Source: an uncultured Bacteroidales bacterium
GTDB taxonomy: Bacteria; Bacteroidota; Bacteroidia; Bacteroidales; UBA4417
Assembly: GCA_903864265.1 (NCBI GenBank)
Contig: CAIPFN010000124.1
Location: 1 to 50,549 of the forward strand
DNA: 50,549 nt
Direction of reading: 5' to 3'
Below the pieces are notes generated by a model. The model did no database searches. It was not told the DNA's origin and saw only the letters and a list, made by a program, of their open reading frames with translations. Both the position numbers and the translations under genes were made by a program. Below are positions 17,572 through 26,719 of the stretch, one piece after another. Position 1 is the stretch's first letter. Each line of letters opens with the position of its first letter.

Positions 17572-19059
17572 ATGTCATTATATATACTGGCATTAGACCA
17601 GGGCACTACAAGCAGCCGGTCTATTTTATTTGATAATAAGGGAACCGTTCTGGCTGCCGCCCACAAAGAATTCACCCAACTGTTTCCAAAGCCGGGTTGG
17701 GTTGAGCATAACCCTGTCGAAATATGGGAAACCCAGCTCTCCACCGCCCAGGAAGTGATGACCATGGCCGGTATTTCGGCCGGGGATATCGCAGCCATTG
17801 GTATAACCAACCAGAGGGAAACTACCGTGGTTTGGGATAGAAATACGGGGGAACCTGTTTATAATGCTATCGTCTGGCAGGACCGAAGGACCGCTGCTTT
17901 TTGCGACGAACTGAAAGCGAAAGGCCTGGAGGAAACCATCCGTCAGAAAACCGGCCTGGTAGCCGATGCCTATTTCAGCGGGACCAAAGTGAAATGGATA
18001 CTGGATAATGTTCCGGGTGCCAGGGACAAAGCGGAAAATGGGGAATTGTGCTTTGGAACCATAGATACCTGGTTGTTATGGAAATTAACGGGCGGTAAAG
18101 TGCATGCCACCGATGTAAGCAATGCCAGCCGGACTATGCTCTGCAATATTTCGACCTGCCAGTGGGATGGTGAACTCGAAAAAATGCTGGATGTACCGGG
18201 TAATATGCTGCCCCAGATCCGCAGCAGCAGCGAGGTGTATGGCCATACCATATTGCTTGACGGGAAAACGGGAATTCCCGTGGCAGGCATGGCCGGCGAC
18301 CAGCAGGCTGCACTCTTCGGGCAGTTGTGCACCCAGGCCGGTATGGTAAAAAATACCTATGGCACCGGTTGTTTTATGCTGATGAACACAGGTGATAAAA
18401 TGATTGTTTCGGACCATAATTTACTCACAACCGTTGCCTGGAAAATTAACGGGATTACGCAGTACGCGCTCGAAGGCAGTGTATTTATTGCCGGCGCCGT
18501 TGTGCAATGGCTGAGAGATGGATTAGGCATTATTAAAACTTCGGCTGATGTGGAAGCCCTGGCCAAACAAGTGGATACCACCGATGGGGTTTATGTGGTC
18601 CCTGCATTTGCAGGATTAGGTGCACCATACTGGAACCAGCATGCCCGGGGAACCATTACCGGTTTAACCCGCGGAAGTAATGCCTCGCATATCGCCAGGG
18701 CTGCGGTCGAAAGTATAGCCTACCAGACCATGGATGTACTCAAAGCCATGGAAGCCGATAGCCGCATTCAGATTAAAGAACTGAGGGTCGATGGAGGCGC
18801 AACCCGGAATAATTTATTGATGCAGTTTCAAAGTGACGTATTAAATACAAAAGTGATCAGGCCGGTCATTACCGAAACCACAGCCCTGGGAGCTGCCTAC
18901 CTTGCCGGATTGGCAGTCGGGTTTTGGGGGAGCCTCGATGAGTTGCAACAACAGTGGCAGGTGGAAAGGGTTTTTGCACCCGAAATTACGGAAGAAAACA
19001 GAAACGAATTAACCCGCGGATGGCAGAAAGCTGTCACTGCAGCATTATCTATTGCCTAA
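17572..19059 (+). CDS. glpK: glycerol kinase
   Basis: This 495-residue FGGY kinase makes glycerol-3-phosphate from glycerol and ATP. The ATG at 17572 begins [17 protein letters not shown], exactly where GlpK proteins start; the track's 37 upstream residues match nothing. Visible motifs are [37 protein letters not shown], the catalytic [12 protein letters not shown] and the ATP-binding TYGTGCFML. The length matches the ~500 norm. glpD follows with a 13-base gap between the stop and its ATG, so the pair is probably co-transcribed. No glycerol facilitator gene is in the window. Confidence 0.97.
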   Translation: MSLYILALDQGTTSSRSILFDNKGTVLAAAHKEFTQLFPKPGWVEHNPVEIWETQLSTAQEVMTMAGISAGDIAAIGITNQRETTVVWDRNTGEPVYNAIVWQDRRTAAFCDELKAKGLEETIRQKTGLVADAYFSGTKVKWILDNVPGARDKAENGELCFGTIDTWLLWKLTGGKVHATDVSNASRTMLCNISTCQWDGELEKMLDVPGNMLPQIRSSSEVYGHTILLDGKTGIPVAGMAGDQQAALFGQLCTQAGMVKNTYGTGCFMLMNTGDKMIVSDHNLLTTVAWKINGITQYALEGSVFIAGAVVQWLRDGLGIIKTSADVEALAKQVDTTDGVYVVPAFAGLGAPYWNQHARGTITGLTRGSNASHIARAAVESIAYQTMDVLKAMEADSRIQIKELRVDGGATRNNLLMQFQSDVLNTKVIRPVITETTALGAAYLAGLAVGFWGSLDELQQQWQVERVFAPEITEENRNELTRGWQKAVTAALSIA

Positions 19060-19072
19060 CTATCCGCGTTAC

Positions 19073-20629
19073 ATGAATAGAATTGACGAGCTTGGGAAAC
19101 TGCAGCAAGAAAAGGAATTTGATATAATTATAATTGGCGGTGGCGCTACAGGGCTTGGATGTGCTGTTGATGCGGCTTCCAGGGGCTATAAAACCCTGCT
19201 GCTTGAAAAGTATGATTTTTCGAAAGGGACCTCCAGCCGGTCCACAAAATTGGTGCACGGAGGGGTGCGCTACCTGGCCCAGGGAAATGTACACCTGGTA
19301 AGAGAAGCCTTATTGGAGCGCGGAAGGCTCTTACGCAATGCCCCTCATGTTTGCCATTCCTTATCCTTTGTGGTTCCGGCTTATAAATGGTGGCAGAAAT
19401 GGTATTACGGGTTTGGGTTATGGATGTATGAATTCCTTTCGGGTAAACTAAGCCTGGGAAAAACCCGCCTGCTGTCGAAACGTAAGGCATTGGAAGACCT
19501 TCCTGACTTATCCCCGGACCATCTCACAGGAGGGGTATTCTATTATGATGGACAATTTGACGATAGCCGGCTGGCCATAAATCTCGCCCAAACTGCTGTT
19601 GAACAGGGTGCCGTAGTCCTTAACTATATTGGTGTAACCGGATTTATTAAAGAAGGGGATGTCATTTCAGGGGTCAGAGCGAAAGATGAACTGAATGGAA
19701 TGGAGTTTACAATCAAAGCAAAAGTAGTTGTCAACGCGACAGGTGTTTTTGCAGATGCCTTACTGCAACTGGCCGAAGGGCATTCCGAACAGACTATTTC
19801 ACCATCACAGGGAATCCACCTGGTAGTTGAAAAGCATTTTTTCGGTGGGAGTGCCGGCATGATGATCCCCAAAACGGATGATGGCCGGGTACTGTTTGCC
19901 ATTCCCTGGCACGATAAACTGGTAATAGGCACAACAGATACAGCGGTTCAAAATATTACAGCTGAGCCCAAACCCCTGCAAGAAGAGGTGGATTTCATCA
20001 TCCGGCATTTTAACCGTTACACGGCCTCTGAAATTGATTACTCCGACGTTAAAAGCGTATTTGTAGGTTTACGGCCGCTGGCAAAGCAGGGTGCCGGAAC
20101 GAAGACCTCGGTCATGCCCAGGGATCATGTTATAAAAGTGCTGCCGTCGGGACTGGTTCATATCACAGGGGGAAAATGGACCACCTATCGTAATATGGCC
20201 GAAAAAACCATTGATAAAGCAATACAAACTGCCGGATCAGCCTATATACCCTGTAAAACAAAAGACTTGAAAATTCATGGTTGGATGGAAAATGGAACCA
20301 ACGGCCCTCTCGCGGTTTATGGTGCGGATGCTGAATTCATAAAACAAATGATCAGGGAAGACGGCTCTTTAGCTGAAAAAATTCATCCATCCTATCCCTA
20401 TACCAAAGCGGAAGTAAAATGGTGTATTGTAAACGAGATGGCCATCACCCCCGAAGATATACTGGCGCGCCGGCTGCGATTGCTCTTTCTCGATGCACAG
20501 GCAGCCATGGATGCTGCACCTGTGGTAGCCCGTATGTTATCCAGCCTGACTTTTCAAAGTGCCGAATGGGAGCATGAACAGATCATGGCTTTCAACGAAC
20601 TGGCAAAAGCTTATTTAATTCACTTCTGA
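19073..20629 (+). CDS. glpD: glycerol-3-phosphate dehydrogenase, FAD-dependent
   Basis: This protein of about 518 residues oxidises glycerol-3-phosphate to dihydroxyacetone phosphate and passes electrons to the quinone pool. The FAD-binding GGGATGLGCAVDAASRG lies at the N-terminus, followed by GTSSRSTKLVHGGVRYL. The DAO domain includes GIHLVVEKHFF and IPWHDKLVIGTTDT, with GGKWTTYRNMAEKTID near the C-terminal helical domain. The track begins at a TTG overlapping glpK; the ATG 21 bases later is preferred and leaves the full domain intact. Confidence 0.95.
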   Translation: MNRIDELGKLQQEKEFDIIIIGGGATGLGCAVDAASRGYKTLLLEKYDFSKGTSSRSTKLVHGGVRYLAQGNVHLVREALLERGRLLRNAPHVCHSLSFVVPAYKWWQKWYYGFGLWMYEFLSGKLSLGKTRLLSKRKALEDLPDLSPDHLTGGVFYYDGQFDDSRLAINLAQTAVEQGAVVLNYIGVTGFIKEGDVISGVRAKDELNGMEFTIKAKVVVNATGVFADALLQLAEGHSEQTISPSQGIHLVVEKHFFGGSAGMMIPKTDDGRVLFAIPWHDKLVIGTTDTAVQNITAEPKPLQEEVDFIIRHFNRYTASEIDYSDVKSVFVGLRPLAKQGAGTKTSVMPRDHVIKVLPSGLVHITGGKWTTYRNMAEKTIDKAIQTAGSAYIPCKTKDLKIHGWMENGTNGPLAVYGADAEFIKQMIREDGSLAEKIHPSYPYTKAEVKWCIVNEMAITPEDILARRLRLLFLDAQAAMDAAPVVARMLSSLTFQSAEWEHEQIMAFNELAKAYLIHF

Positions 20630-20644
20630 GAGTAAACACTTCTC

Positions 20645-20760
20645 TTACTGCATGGCCTCTTTGAGCCTGTAACCGGATCCGGGCATGGTATAAGCCAGGA
20701 AGGCGACATACCCGCCGGGTATACTATTCATGGCAGGGTGCAGGTTTGATTTGCGTTGGA
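20645..20760 (-). pseudogene. possible remnant of a coding sequence, about 38 codons
   Basis: An open minus-strand frame between the DUF4838 gene and glpD reads ...MNSIPGGYVAFLAYTMPGS... and ends at a TAA (20645-20647). The frame opens after an in-frame TAG near 20760. The residues look protein-like, and the GC-rich third positions resemble neighbouring genes. I do not recognise a family. It could be the 3' end of a decayed gene or chance. Confidence 0.25.
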
Positions 20761-20799
20761 ACTAAGGTGATCCCGTGTTTTACAACCGAAAAGCAGTGA

Positions 20800-23064
20800 T
20801 TATTTCACTACCACTTCGTCAAGAAACACCCATGAAAGTCCGCCGGCCGAGGGATGCCATGAGGGCAGCCTTTGGGTGCCGGTAATATAGTAACGTATGT
20901 ACCTGCGGTTTTTAAACTCGCCGGTAAAAACGTAAGTCCTTGTTACTTCTTCCTTTTGCTGGGAACCTGCAACTTCCATACTGCCGGCAGCATCCCAGGT
21001 AATACCGTCGGCCGAAACCATGCAGCTTACCCGTGCCGGATGCAGTATCCAGCTTTTAGGATCCCACAACGAGCCCAGGCTGATGGAATGAAACGTCCGG
21101 CTTTCGCCCAAATCGAGAGTGAATTGAAAATCCATCCCTTCCCAGCCCAGCCAGTGAACCTTATAGTCGTTAGCCCCCTGCACACCGTTGGTTATTACGG
21201 CCATGTCGCCACCACTGTATTTCGGATTGGGTGCGGGCGATGCAACAGCTTTTTTGCGGAATGCCAGGTTATCCTCAACCTGAACGTCGATAAACCGGAG
21301 GGTTGAGGCGTAATAGCTGTCAACAGTTAATCCCGATTCATTCAGGTATTTAACTTCATTGTTTTTGGCAGTGAGGTTGAAATCCTCGAGTATAGCTTTC
21401 ATTTCCGGCTTCAGTACAAATTTTCCTCCTGTTTCGGTGTACCAGCCCCTGGTACCGAACATATCGTTTTTCCCGATTTCCATAACGGCAAATTCCAGAG
21501 GCAGCCGGCTAATTTTTACTCGCTGAACAACCTCAGGCCGGCTGGCCACGGCAGTTTCAGCCTGGTCGAACAATGTATTGTATAAAAGAATGTTTTCAGC
21601 CGACAAAAATGATTTTTCATGATGCACAGGCGAACCGTAAATATCGAGCCATTCGCCTGATTTAATAAGTTCCGATTCAAGTCTGTCGATATACCGGCGG
21701 ATAAAAGGGGCGGCCTCCGCATAATAACCTTCCAGGAATACAGTCTTCACCGAATCGATGTTCACGTCCGGATTCCAGAGCAGGCGGGCCAGCATATATG
21801 CCTTGAGCTCCGCCATTTCGTTGCCTTTCATGGTATTGGTCTGCTGGAAATGCTGGTATGCCCCCATGCGGGTCAGGAACTGAATATTGGGTTGCAGTAT
21901 GTGCAGGTTGGGGAAGGGCGACACAGAGTTGGCAAAGTCGACGGTGTAATCCCAGAGGTAGATGTTGCGGGTTAGTTTTCCCCAGTCGGAAATATCTCTG
22001 ACAAATGAGCGGCTGCCCGAATCACTTTCAATGCTTTTGCTCCGGTTCAGTTCTATGGTGCAAAGCATTATCTGTACATTGTCAGCCGGTTTGGTTTTCA
22101 TGGGTGCCGAACGCGAAAACTGGTAGGCGAGGGTCGAAATGGTTTTATCCGGGAAATGAGCTGCCACCTGGTTTACAAAACGGATCAGCGGCCCCGAGGG
22201 CGCACCTTCTTCGGCAATTACAGCCTTGCATTTCTCACACTGGCAATAGGAGAAATTGTCGTTCTGGCTCACCGACCAGATCGTCTTTTCCGGCTGCAGG
22301 GCCATTTCGGCTACCAGTTTATCAATGACCAGTTTCAGCACTTCAGGATTCGACATGCATAACTGATCAATGATACGTTTGCCGTTCATAAAGGCAAAAT
22401 ACTCGGGATGCGGACCAAAATAGGTCGCCCATGGAATCAGCCTGTTGAAAGTATGCACATAATAACCATCGGCAAACACTTCGTTGATGTTGTCGAGCCT
22501 CATCCATTCCTTGTAAGCGGCATACTGGTTAAATTGCCCGTGTACAATCCGGAGTGAGTTCCTTGGCTTATCGGAATAGTTCAGGGCGGGTAACACTATG
22601 TTTTTAGTCTGTGGAACATATTCTGCCTCAGGAGCATAAATGCGGCATCCAAATTTTTTTTCAAGCAGATCGATAACACCATACAAGGTTCCTTTGTGGC
22701 TGCCGCCTACGATGAACAGCTTTTTATTTTCGGTGAAGCTGTGGAATTCATCCGCTTCCAAAGCTGATTTCAGCCTTGCTGATTCAGCCAGGGCAATCCT
22801 GTTGGTAAAACCTATGGAAATTTCAGTTTTGATGGGTCTGGCCTGGTCGGTCGCTATGGGGAGTTTTAAACCGGATTTCTTTACCACATATTGCTGCAGC
22901 AATTCCGCCGCCTTTTGTTCTATAGTGGTGGCCTTCGCAGAAACAACTATCACATAGTCCGACTTTCCGTTCACGGTGATTTTTAGCTGTTTCCTTTTTG
23001 CCGATACCGGGTTCAACAGGAAACAAACTGCCATCAGTACTATTATCAGGCGGACGCTTTTCAT
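20800..23064 (-). CDS. DUF4838 protein, GH163-like endo-beta-N-acetylglucosaminidase, with discoidin-like C-terminus
   Basis: This is a 754-residue exported protein; the ATG at 23064 begins a signal peptide (MKSVRLIIVLMAVCFLLNPVSA). The N-terminal domain resembles the alpha-glucuronidase N-terminal fold (VVSAKATTIEQKAAELLQQY). The central domain carries the DUF4838 signature SQNDNFSYCQCEKCKAV, with CQCxxC and HTFNRLIPWATYFGPHPEYF. To my knowledge DUF4838 is the basis of family GH163, whose characterised members release complex N-glycans. A C-terminal F5/8-type domain follows (WLGWEGMDFQFTLDLGE). It is the last gene of the HexNAc cluster. The exact bond cleaved is inferred. Confidence 0.82.
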   Translation of the reverse strand: MKSVRLIIVLMAVCFLLNPVSAKRKQLKITVNGKSDYVIVVSAKATTIEQKAAELLQQYVVKKSGLKLPIATDQARPIKTEISIGFTNRIALAESARLKSALEADEFHSFTENKKLFIVGGSHKGTLYGVIDLLEKKFGCRIYAPEAEYVPQTKNIVLPALNYSDKPRNSLRIVHGQFNQYAAYKEWMRLDNINEVFADGYYVHTFNRLIPWATYFGPHPEYFAFMNGKRIIDQLCMSNPEVLKLVIDKLVAEMALQPEKTIWSVSQNDNFSYCQCEKCKAVIAEEGAPSGPLIRFVNQVAAHFPDKTISTLAYQFSRSAPMKTKPADNVQIMLCTIELNRSKSIESDSGSRSFVRDISDWGKLTRNIYLWDYTVDFANSVSPFPNLHILQPNIQFLTRMGAYQHFQQTNTMKGNEMAELKAYMLARLLWNPDVNIDSVKTVFLEGYYAEAAPFIRRYIDRLESELIKSGEWLDIYGSPVHHEKSFLSAENILLYNTLFDQAETAVASRPEVVQRVKISRLPLEFAVMEIGKNDMFGTRGWYTETGGKFVLKPEMKAILEDFNLTAKNNEVKYLNESGLTVDSYYASTLRFIDVQVEDNLAFRKKAVASPAPNPKYSGGDMAVITNGVQGANDYKVHWLGWEGMDFQFTLDLGESRTFHSISLGSLWDPKSWILHPARVSCMVSADGITWDAAGSMEVAGSQQKEEVTRTYVFTGEFKNRRYIRYYITGTQRLPSWHPSAGGLSWVFLDEVVVK

Positions 23065-23150
23065 AACATTGTTATTAGAAGTAGACTTTTTACCAAAAAG
23101 TGTAACGGGGGGCATCTTAAAAGCAAATCAAGGAAGAGAATCGGGTAATT

Positions 23151-25466
23151 CTATTCCACTACCAGTTCGTCCGCAAAAATCCAGCATGGCTGACCTTTAT
23201 ATTCATGCCATTCGGGGAGTTTTCCCGGGCTGATGGCCCTGACCTTGATGTACCGCACCAACGTTTCAGGAAATTGACTTCCGGCAGCTTTAACTTCTCT
23301 CTTGCTGTCGCGACCCGCCTCGAATAAAGTGGGCTCCAGTTCTTTCCATAGCTTTCCATCCACCGAAATCATAAAAATGACTTCCGAGGGGAAAAGCACC
23401 CAGTCGGCAGGATTCTGCACAAAGTTCAGCTTCACCGAACTTATTTTTGTTGGCTGCAGCAAATCGACCATAATCGACATATCGGTGCCTTCATAGCCCT
23501 GCCAGCCTGATTTATAGGAAGCCGTGCCGCTTAATCCATCGGTCATGGTCTGGTCGCCGGTGCCGGGATATTTGAATGAATAAGGCTTGAGGATGGTAAC
23601 CGGTTTGCCGGAGGCTTTATTTACCGATATATCGCGCTGGGTTATACTTCCGGCCATCAGCCCGTTTTTGAAAAGGGCGGCTTTTGTTACAGTTGATTTT
23701 GGCACTTCGAAAGGTGAAGTATAAAGAGCAGACGTTGCGCCGGGGTCGCTGCCGTCGAGGGTATACCTGATCTCCGTTCCTTTGGTTTCGCTGCTTAAAA
23801 CCACCAGGTTGCGGTTCTGGTCACGCTGCGTGGTAAGGTCGACCGTAAAGGAACCTTTGCTGTACTTCACACTCATCATGTCCAGCCGGGGAAACTGGTT
23901 ATCCATGCGGTTGAGAAAGTCGTCCCAGTTGCGCCGGTCCTGCTGCGACCATGCCACCTCTGCCAGGGCGATTGCCCTCGGGAACGCCTTCAGCTCAACG
24001 GCTTCCGGCGTTTTTACGTATTCGGTCCATACATTCCCCTGAACACCAATGATATGTTTTGCCTGTTCGGGCGTAAGTACAGGAGGCACAGGGTTGTAGG
24101 AATAAACTGTTTTGAGGGTCACTTTGCCTCCATTGGCATCGGGTTCGCTTGCAGGATCGCCCTGGAAGTAATCGAAATAGCAATAATCAACGGGCGTCAT
24201 AATGGCATCGTGTCCCTGCAGGGCAGCATCAATACCTGCCTGTACGCTGCGCCAGGCCATAACGGTTGCTTCGGGAGCCAGGCCGCCTTCGAGTATTTCG
24301 TCCCAGCCTATAAGCCGTCGGTTTTTTGACAACAGGAATTTTTCTATCCGCTTAATAAAGTAACTTTGGAGTTCAGCCTCATCTTTCAGTCCTTCGGTCC
24401 TGATCCTTGCCTGGCATTTCGGACACTTTTCCCATCTCGGTTTCGGAGCTTCGTCGCCGCCTATATGAATATAGGCCGATGGGAAAATAGCCATGATTTC
24501 GGTGAGTACATCCTGTAAGAACAGGAAAACGGAATCGTTGCCTGCACAGTAAATATCGTCGGCAACGCCCCATTTGGTCCGTACTTCGAAAGGTCCGCCG
24601 GTACACGAAAGCCATGGATAGGCCGTTAAGGCCGCAACCGAATGCCCCGGCATTTCAATTTCAGGAATTACAGTGATATATTTTGAGGCCGCATAGGCAA
24701 CCACTTCGCGTGCCTCAGCCTGGGTGTAAAACCCGGAATAGGGAATACTGTCAATTTCACTGGTTTTTCCTACCTGCGTTCCTTTCCTGATGGATCCTAC
24801 CTGGGTAAGCCCGGGATATTTTTTAATTTCAATCCTCCATCCCTGGTCTTCGGTTAAATGCCAGTGGAAGGTGTTTATTTTATACATGGCCATCAGGTCG
24901 ATGTATTTTTTAATGAACTCCACGGGAAACATATGCCTGCCTACATCCAGGTGCAGGCCCCTGTACCCGAAACGGGGCATGTCTTTTATACTTACTACCG
25001 GCAGGGAGTATAAGGCCTGCCCCGATTGCTGAGCAGGGTTTGTCAGGGGAAATAGCTGCAGCAAACTCTGAAATCCGTAAAAGGCTCCGTTGGCAGCCAT
25101 GGAACGGATAAAAACAGAGCTTTTCGTAACATCCAGCGTATAACCTTCGTTTCCCAACTCAGGAGCCGCAGATTCAAAGGTAAAGACTATGGCATTATTA
25201 ACTTTCATGCCTCGTTTGTACACCTCAACGGGAGGCGGAACAACTCCGGTAAAGTTAATCCTGCGGAGCATCAAAAGCGCTATTTCACGCAACTCCTTAT
25301 TGTCAGCATCTACCAGTACACGGGTATTTTTCTGAATGATGAACAGCCCTTTACCCTCGATTACCTGCATAGGTACCGGAACAATATTCACTGAACCCGC
25401 AAACAGTTTTGTATAAACTACGAACATGCTAAGGATGAATAAAATCAGTTTGCCTTGAAATTTCAT
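23151..25466 (-). CDS. beta-N-acetylhexosaminidase, GH20, with C-terminal discoidin-like domain
   Basis: This 771-residue secreted enzyme starts at 25466 with a signal peptide (MKFQGKLILFILSMFVVYTKLFAG). The track's 35 upstream codons are not used. The GH20b domain is followed by the catalytic barrel: GLHLDVGRHMFP, FHWHLTEDQGWRIEIKKYP, and the catalytic Asp-Glu pair in HIGGDEAPK at about residues 338-339, then LIGWDEILEGG. GH20 enzymes remove terminal beta-GlcNAc or GalNAc by substrate-assisted catalysis. A chitobiase C-like segment (RYTLDGSDPGATS) and a discoidin-like domain (WQGYEGTDMSIMVDL) complete it. The gene sits between NahK and the DUF4838 gene. Confidence 0.95.
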   Translation of the reverse strand: MKFQGKLILFILSMFVVYTKLFAGSVNIVPVPMQVIEGKGLFIIQKNTRVLVDADNKELREIALLMLRRINFTGVVPPPVEVYKRGMKVNNAIVFTFESAAPELGNEGYTLDVTKSSVFIRSMAANGAFYGFQSLLQLFPLTNPAQQSGQALYSLPVVSIKDMPRFGYRGLHLDVGRHMFPVEFIKKYIDLMAMYKINTFHWHLTEDQGWRIEIKKYPGLTQVGSIRKGTQVGKTSEIDSIPYSGFYTQAEAREVVAYAASKYITVIPEIEMPGHSVAALTAYPWLSCTGGPFEVRTKWGVADDIYCAGNDSVFLFLQDVLTEIMAIFPSAYIHIGGDEAPKPRWEKCPKCQARIRTEGLKDEAELQSYFIKRIEKFLLSKNRRLIGWDEILEGGLAPEATVMAWRSVQAGIDAALQGHDAIMTPVDYCYFDYFQGDPASEPDANGGKVTLKTVYSYNPVPPVLTPEQAKHIIGVQGNVWTEYVKTPEAVELKAFPRAIALAEVAWSQQDRRNWDDFLNRMDNQFPRLDMMSVKYSKGSFTVDLTTQRDQNRNLVVLSSETKGTEIRYTLDGSDPGATSALYTSPFEVPKSTVTKAALFKNGLMAGSITQRDISVNKASGKPVTILKPYSFKYPGTGDQTMTDGLSGTASYKSGWQGYEGTDMSIMVDLLQPTKISSVKLNFVQNPADWVLFPSEVIFMISVDGKLWKELEPTLFEAGRDSKREVKAAGSQFPETLVRYIKVRAISPGKLPEWHEYKGQPCWIFADELVVE

Positions 25467-25504
25467 AAAATAGGTTTTGTGCTTATTAGCTGGATGGGAT
25501 GAAA

Positions 25505-25518
25505 TGAGTTGCAACTCA
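25505..25518. promoter_or_regulatory. perfect palindrome TGAGTTGCAACTCA, possible operator
   Basis: A 14-base perfect dyad lies 39-52 bases upstream of the GH20 start codon, in the 140-base gap after the kinase gene. The position suits an operator for an internal promoter. A second, weaker inverted repeat (CTGCAA/TTGCAG, 25566-25584) lies further upstream. Confidence 0.35.
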
Positions 25519-25606
25519 GTAATCGTACAATTCGAATCACAGTAGACTGAAGTGTCGGAATCTGGCTGCAACTTCGGTTTGCAGGGTATACGGCCTGGAC
25601 GGGTTT

Positions 25607-26719
25607 CTAGTCCCTGTATTTCTCGACCGACTGCTTAACGATGGCCTGCATCTTTTCGGCTTCTCTTTCCATGGCTTCTATCAGCCGGAACTGAACCTTA
25701 GCCCTGTCGAGATTGTGTTCAGGATAGGAAGTGCGGAAATACGGGTCGCCATCAATAAAATCGGTGAGGAACCTGAGCCCGATAATGAAAGTCATAAACC
25801 TGGCCGAGAAAGCCAGGTTGTCAATTTCAACCTCAGTAAGGGTATGAAGAGTGCTTTTGATAAAACCGGCCGTGTAAGCCTCATAAATAGGCAGGTTAAT
25901 GTCCACCTTCGAAAGGTCTTTCTCATCTTCGAGTGCCGTATTGGCGCCTGTGCGTATGGCATCGCCAAAATCGAACAGTATACTGCCCGGCATTACCGTG
26001 TCGAGGTCGACAATGCACATGGCATGTTCGCCGGCGTCGAATAATATATTGTTGAACTTGGTGTCGTTATGCGTGATGCGTTTCGGCAGGCTGCCCGCTT
26101 TTATCAGGGCCGGAATGTTGAGCATCTGCCCGGTCCTCCTCCTGATAAATTCAATCTCGTCCGGTATAACTTTAACCCGGTCAACATGGTCAGCTTTCAG
26201 TGATTTTTCGAAAGTATCAAGGCGCTTTTCCATATTGTGGAAATCGGGTATGATTTCCATCAGCCTGTCGGCCGGCAGATCAGCCAGCAGCGACATAAAG
26301 ATTCCGAAGGCTTTCCCACCTTCATAGGCAATATTGGTATTTTCAACAAAGTCGTACCCGTGCATATGGTCAATATACCTATACAGCCGCCAATACTGCC
26401 CCTGTTCATCGAGGTAATATTTCCGGCCATCGGTACAGGGAATGATTTCCAGCACTTTAAAATCCAGTTCCGGGTTTTCGGCCAGTTTTTCAGCCAGGTG
26501 ACCCGTAACAGTGCCTATATTGTTCATCAGTCCATTTACGTCCTTGAAAATATAGTTGTTGATCCACTGCAGGAAATAGCCCGGATGATCAGCTGATGTG
26601 GTTTTGATCAGGTAAGAATCATTGATATGCCCGGTGTTATTTTTTTCGGAATCCAGAAATTCCCCTTCAATGCTGAAATGTGAAATAATTTCTTTGATAT
26701 TGCGTTCCATTTTATTCAT
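25607..26719 (-). CDS. nahK: N-acetylhexosamine 1-kinase-like phosphotransferase
   Basis: This 370-residue cytosolic kinase of the APH/choline kinase fold shows NNTGHINDSYLI near the N-terminus, the Brenner motif THNDTKFNNILFD, and the Mg-binding CIVDLDTVMPGSILFDFGDAIR. These blocks match NahK, the bifidobacterial kinase that makes GlcNAc-1-P or GalNAc-1-P from the free sugar. The start overlaps the nucleotidyltransferase stop by 8 bases; an alternative ATG three codons in would remove the overlap. The neighbour would convert the product to a nucleotide sugar. The symbol is by similarity of motifs and context, and the sugar used is not proven. Confidence 0.8.
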   Translation of the reverse strand: MNKMERNIKEIISHFSIEGEFLDSEKNNTGHINDSYLIKTTSADHPGYFLQWINNYIFKDVNGLMNNIGTVTGHLAEKLAENPELDFKVLEIIPCTDGRKYYLDEQGQYWRLYRYIDHMHGYDFVENTNIAYEGGKAFGIFMSLLADLPADRLMEIIPDFHNMEKRLDTFEKSLKADHVDRVKVIPDEIEFIRRRTGQMLNIPALIKAGSLPKRITHNDTKFNNILFDAGEHAMCIVDLDTVMPGSILFDFGDAIRTGANTALEDEKDLSKVDINLPIYEAYTAGFIKSTLHTLTEVEIDNLAFSARFMTFIIGLRFLTDFIDGDPYFRTSYPEHNLDRAKVQFRLIEAMEREAEKMQAIVKQSVEKYRD

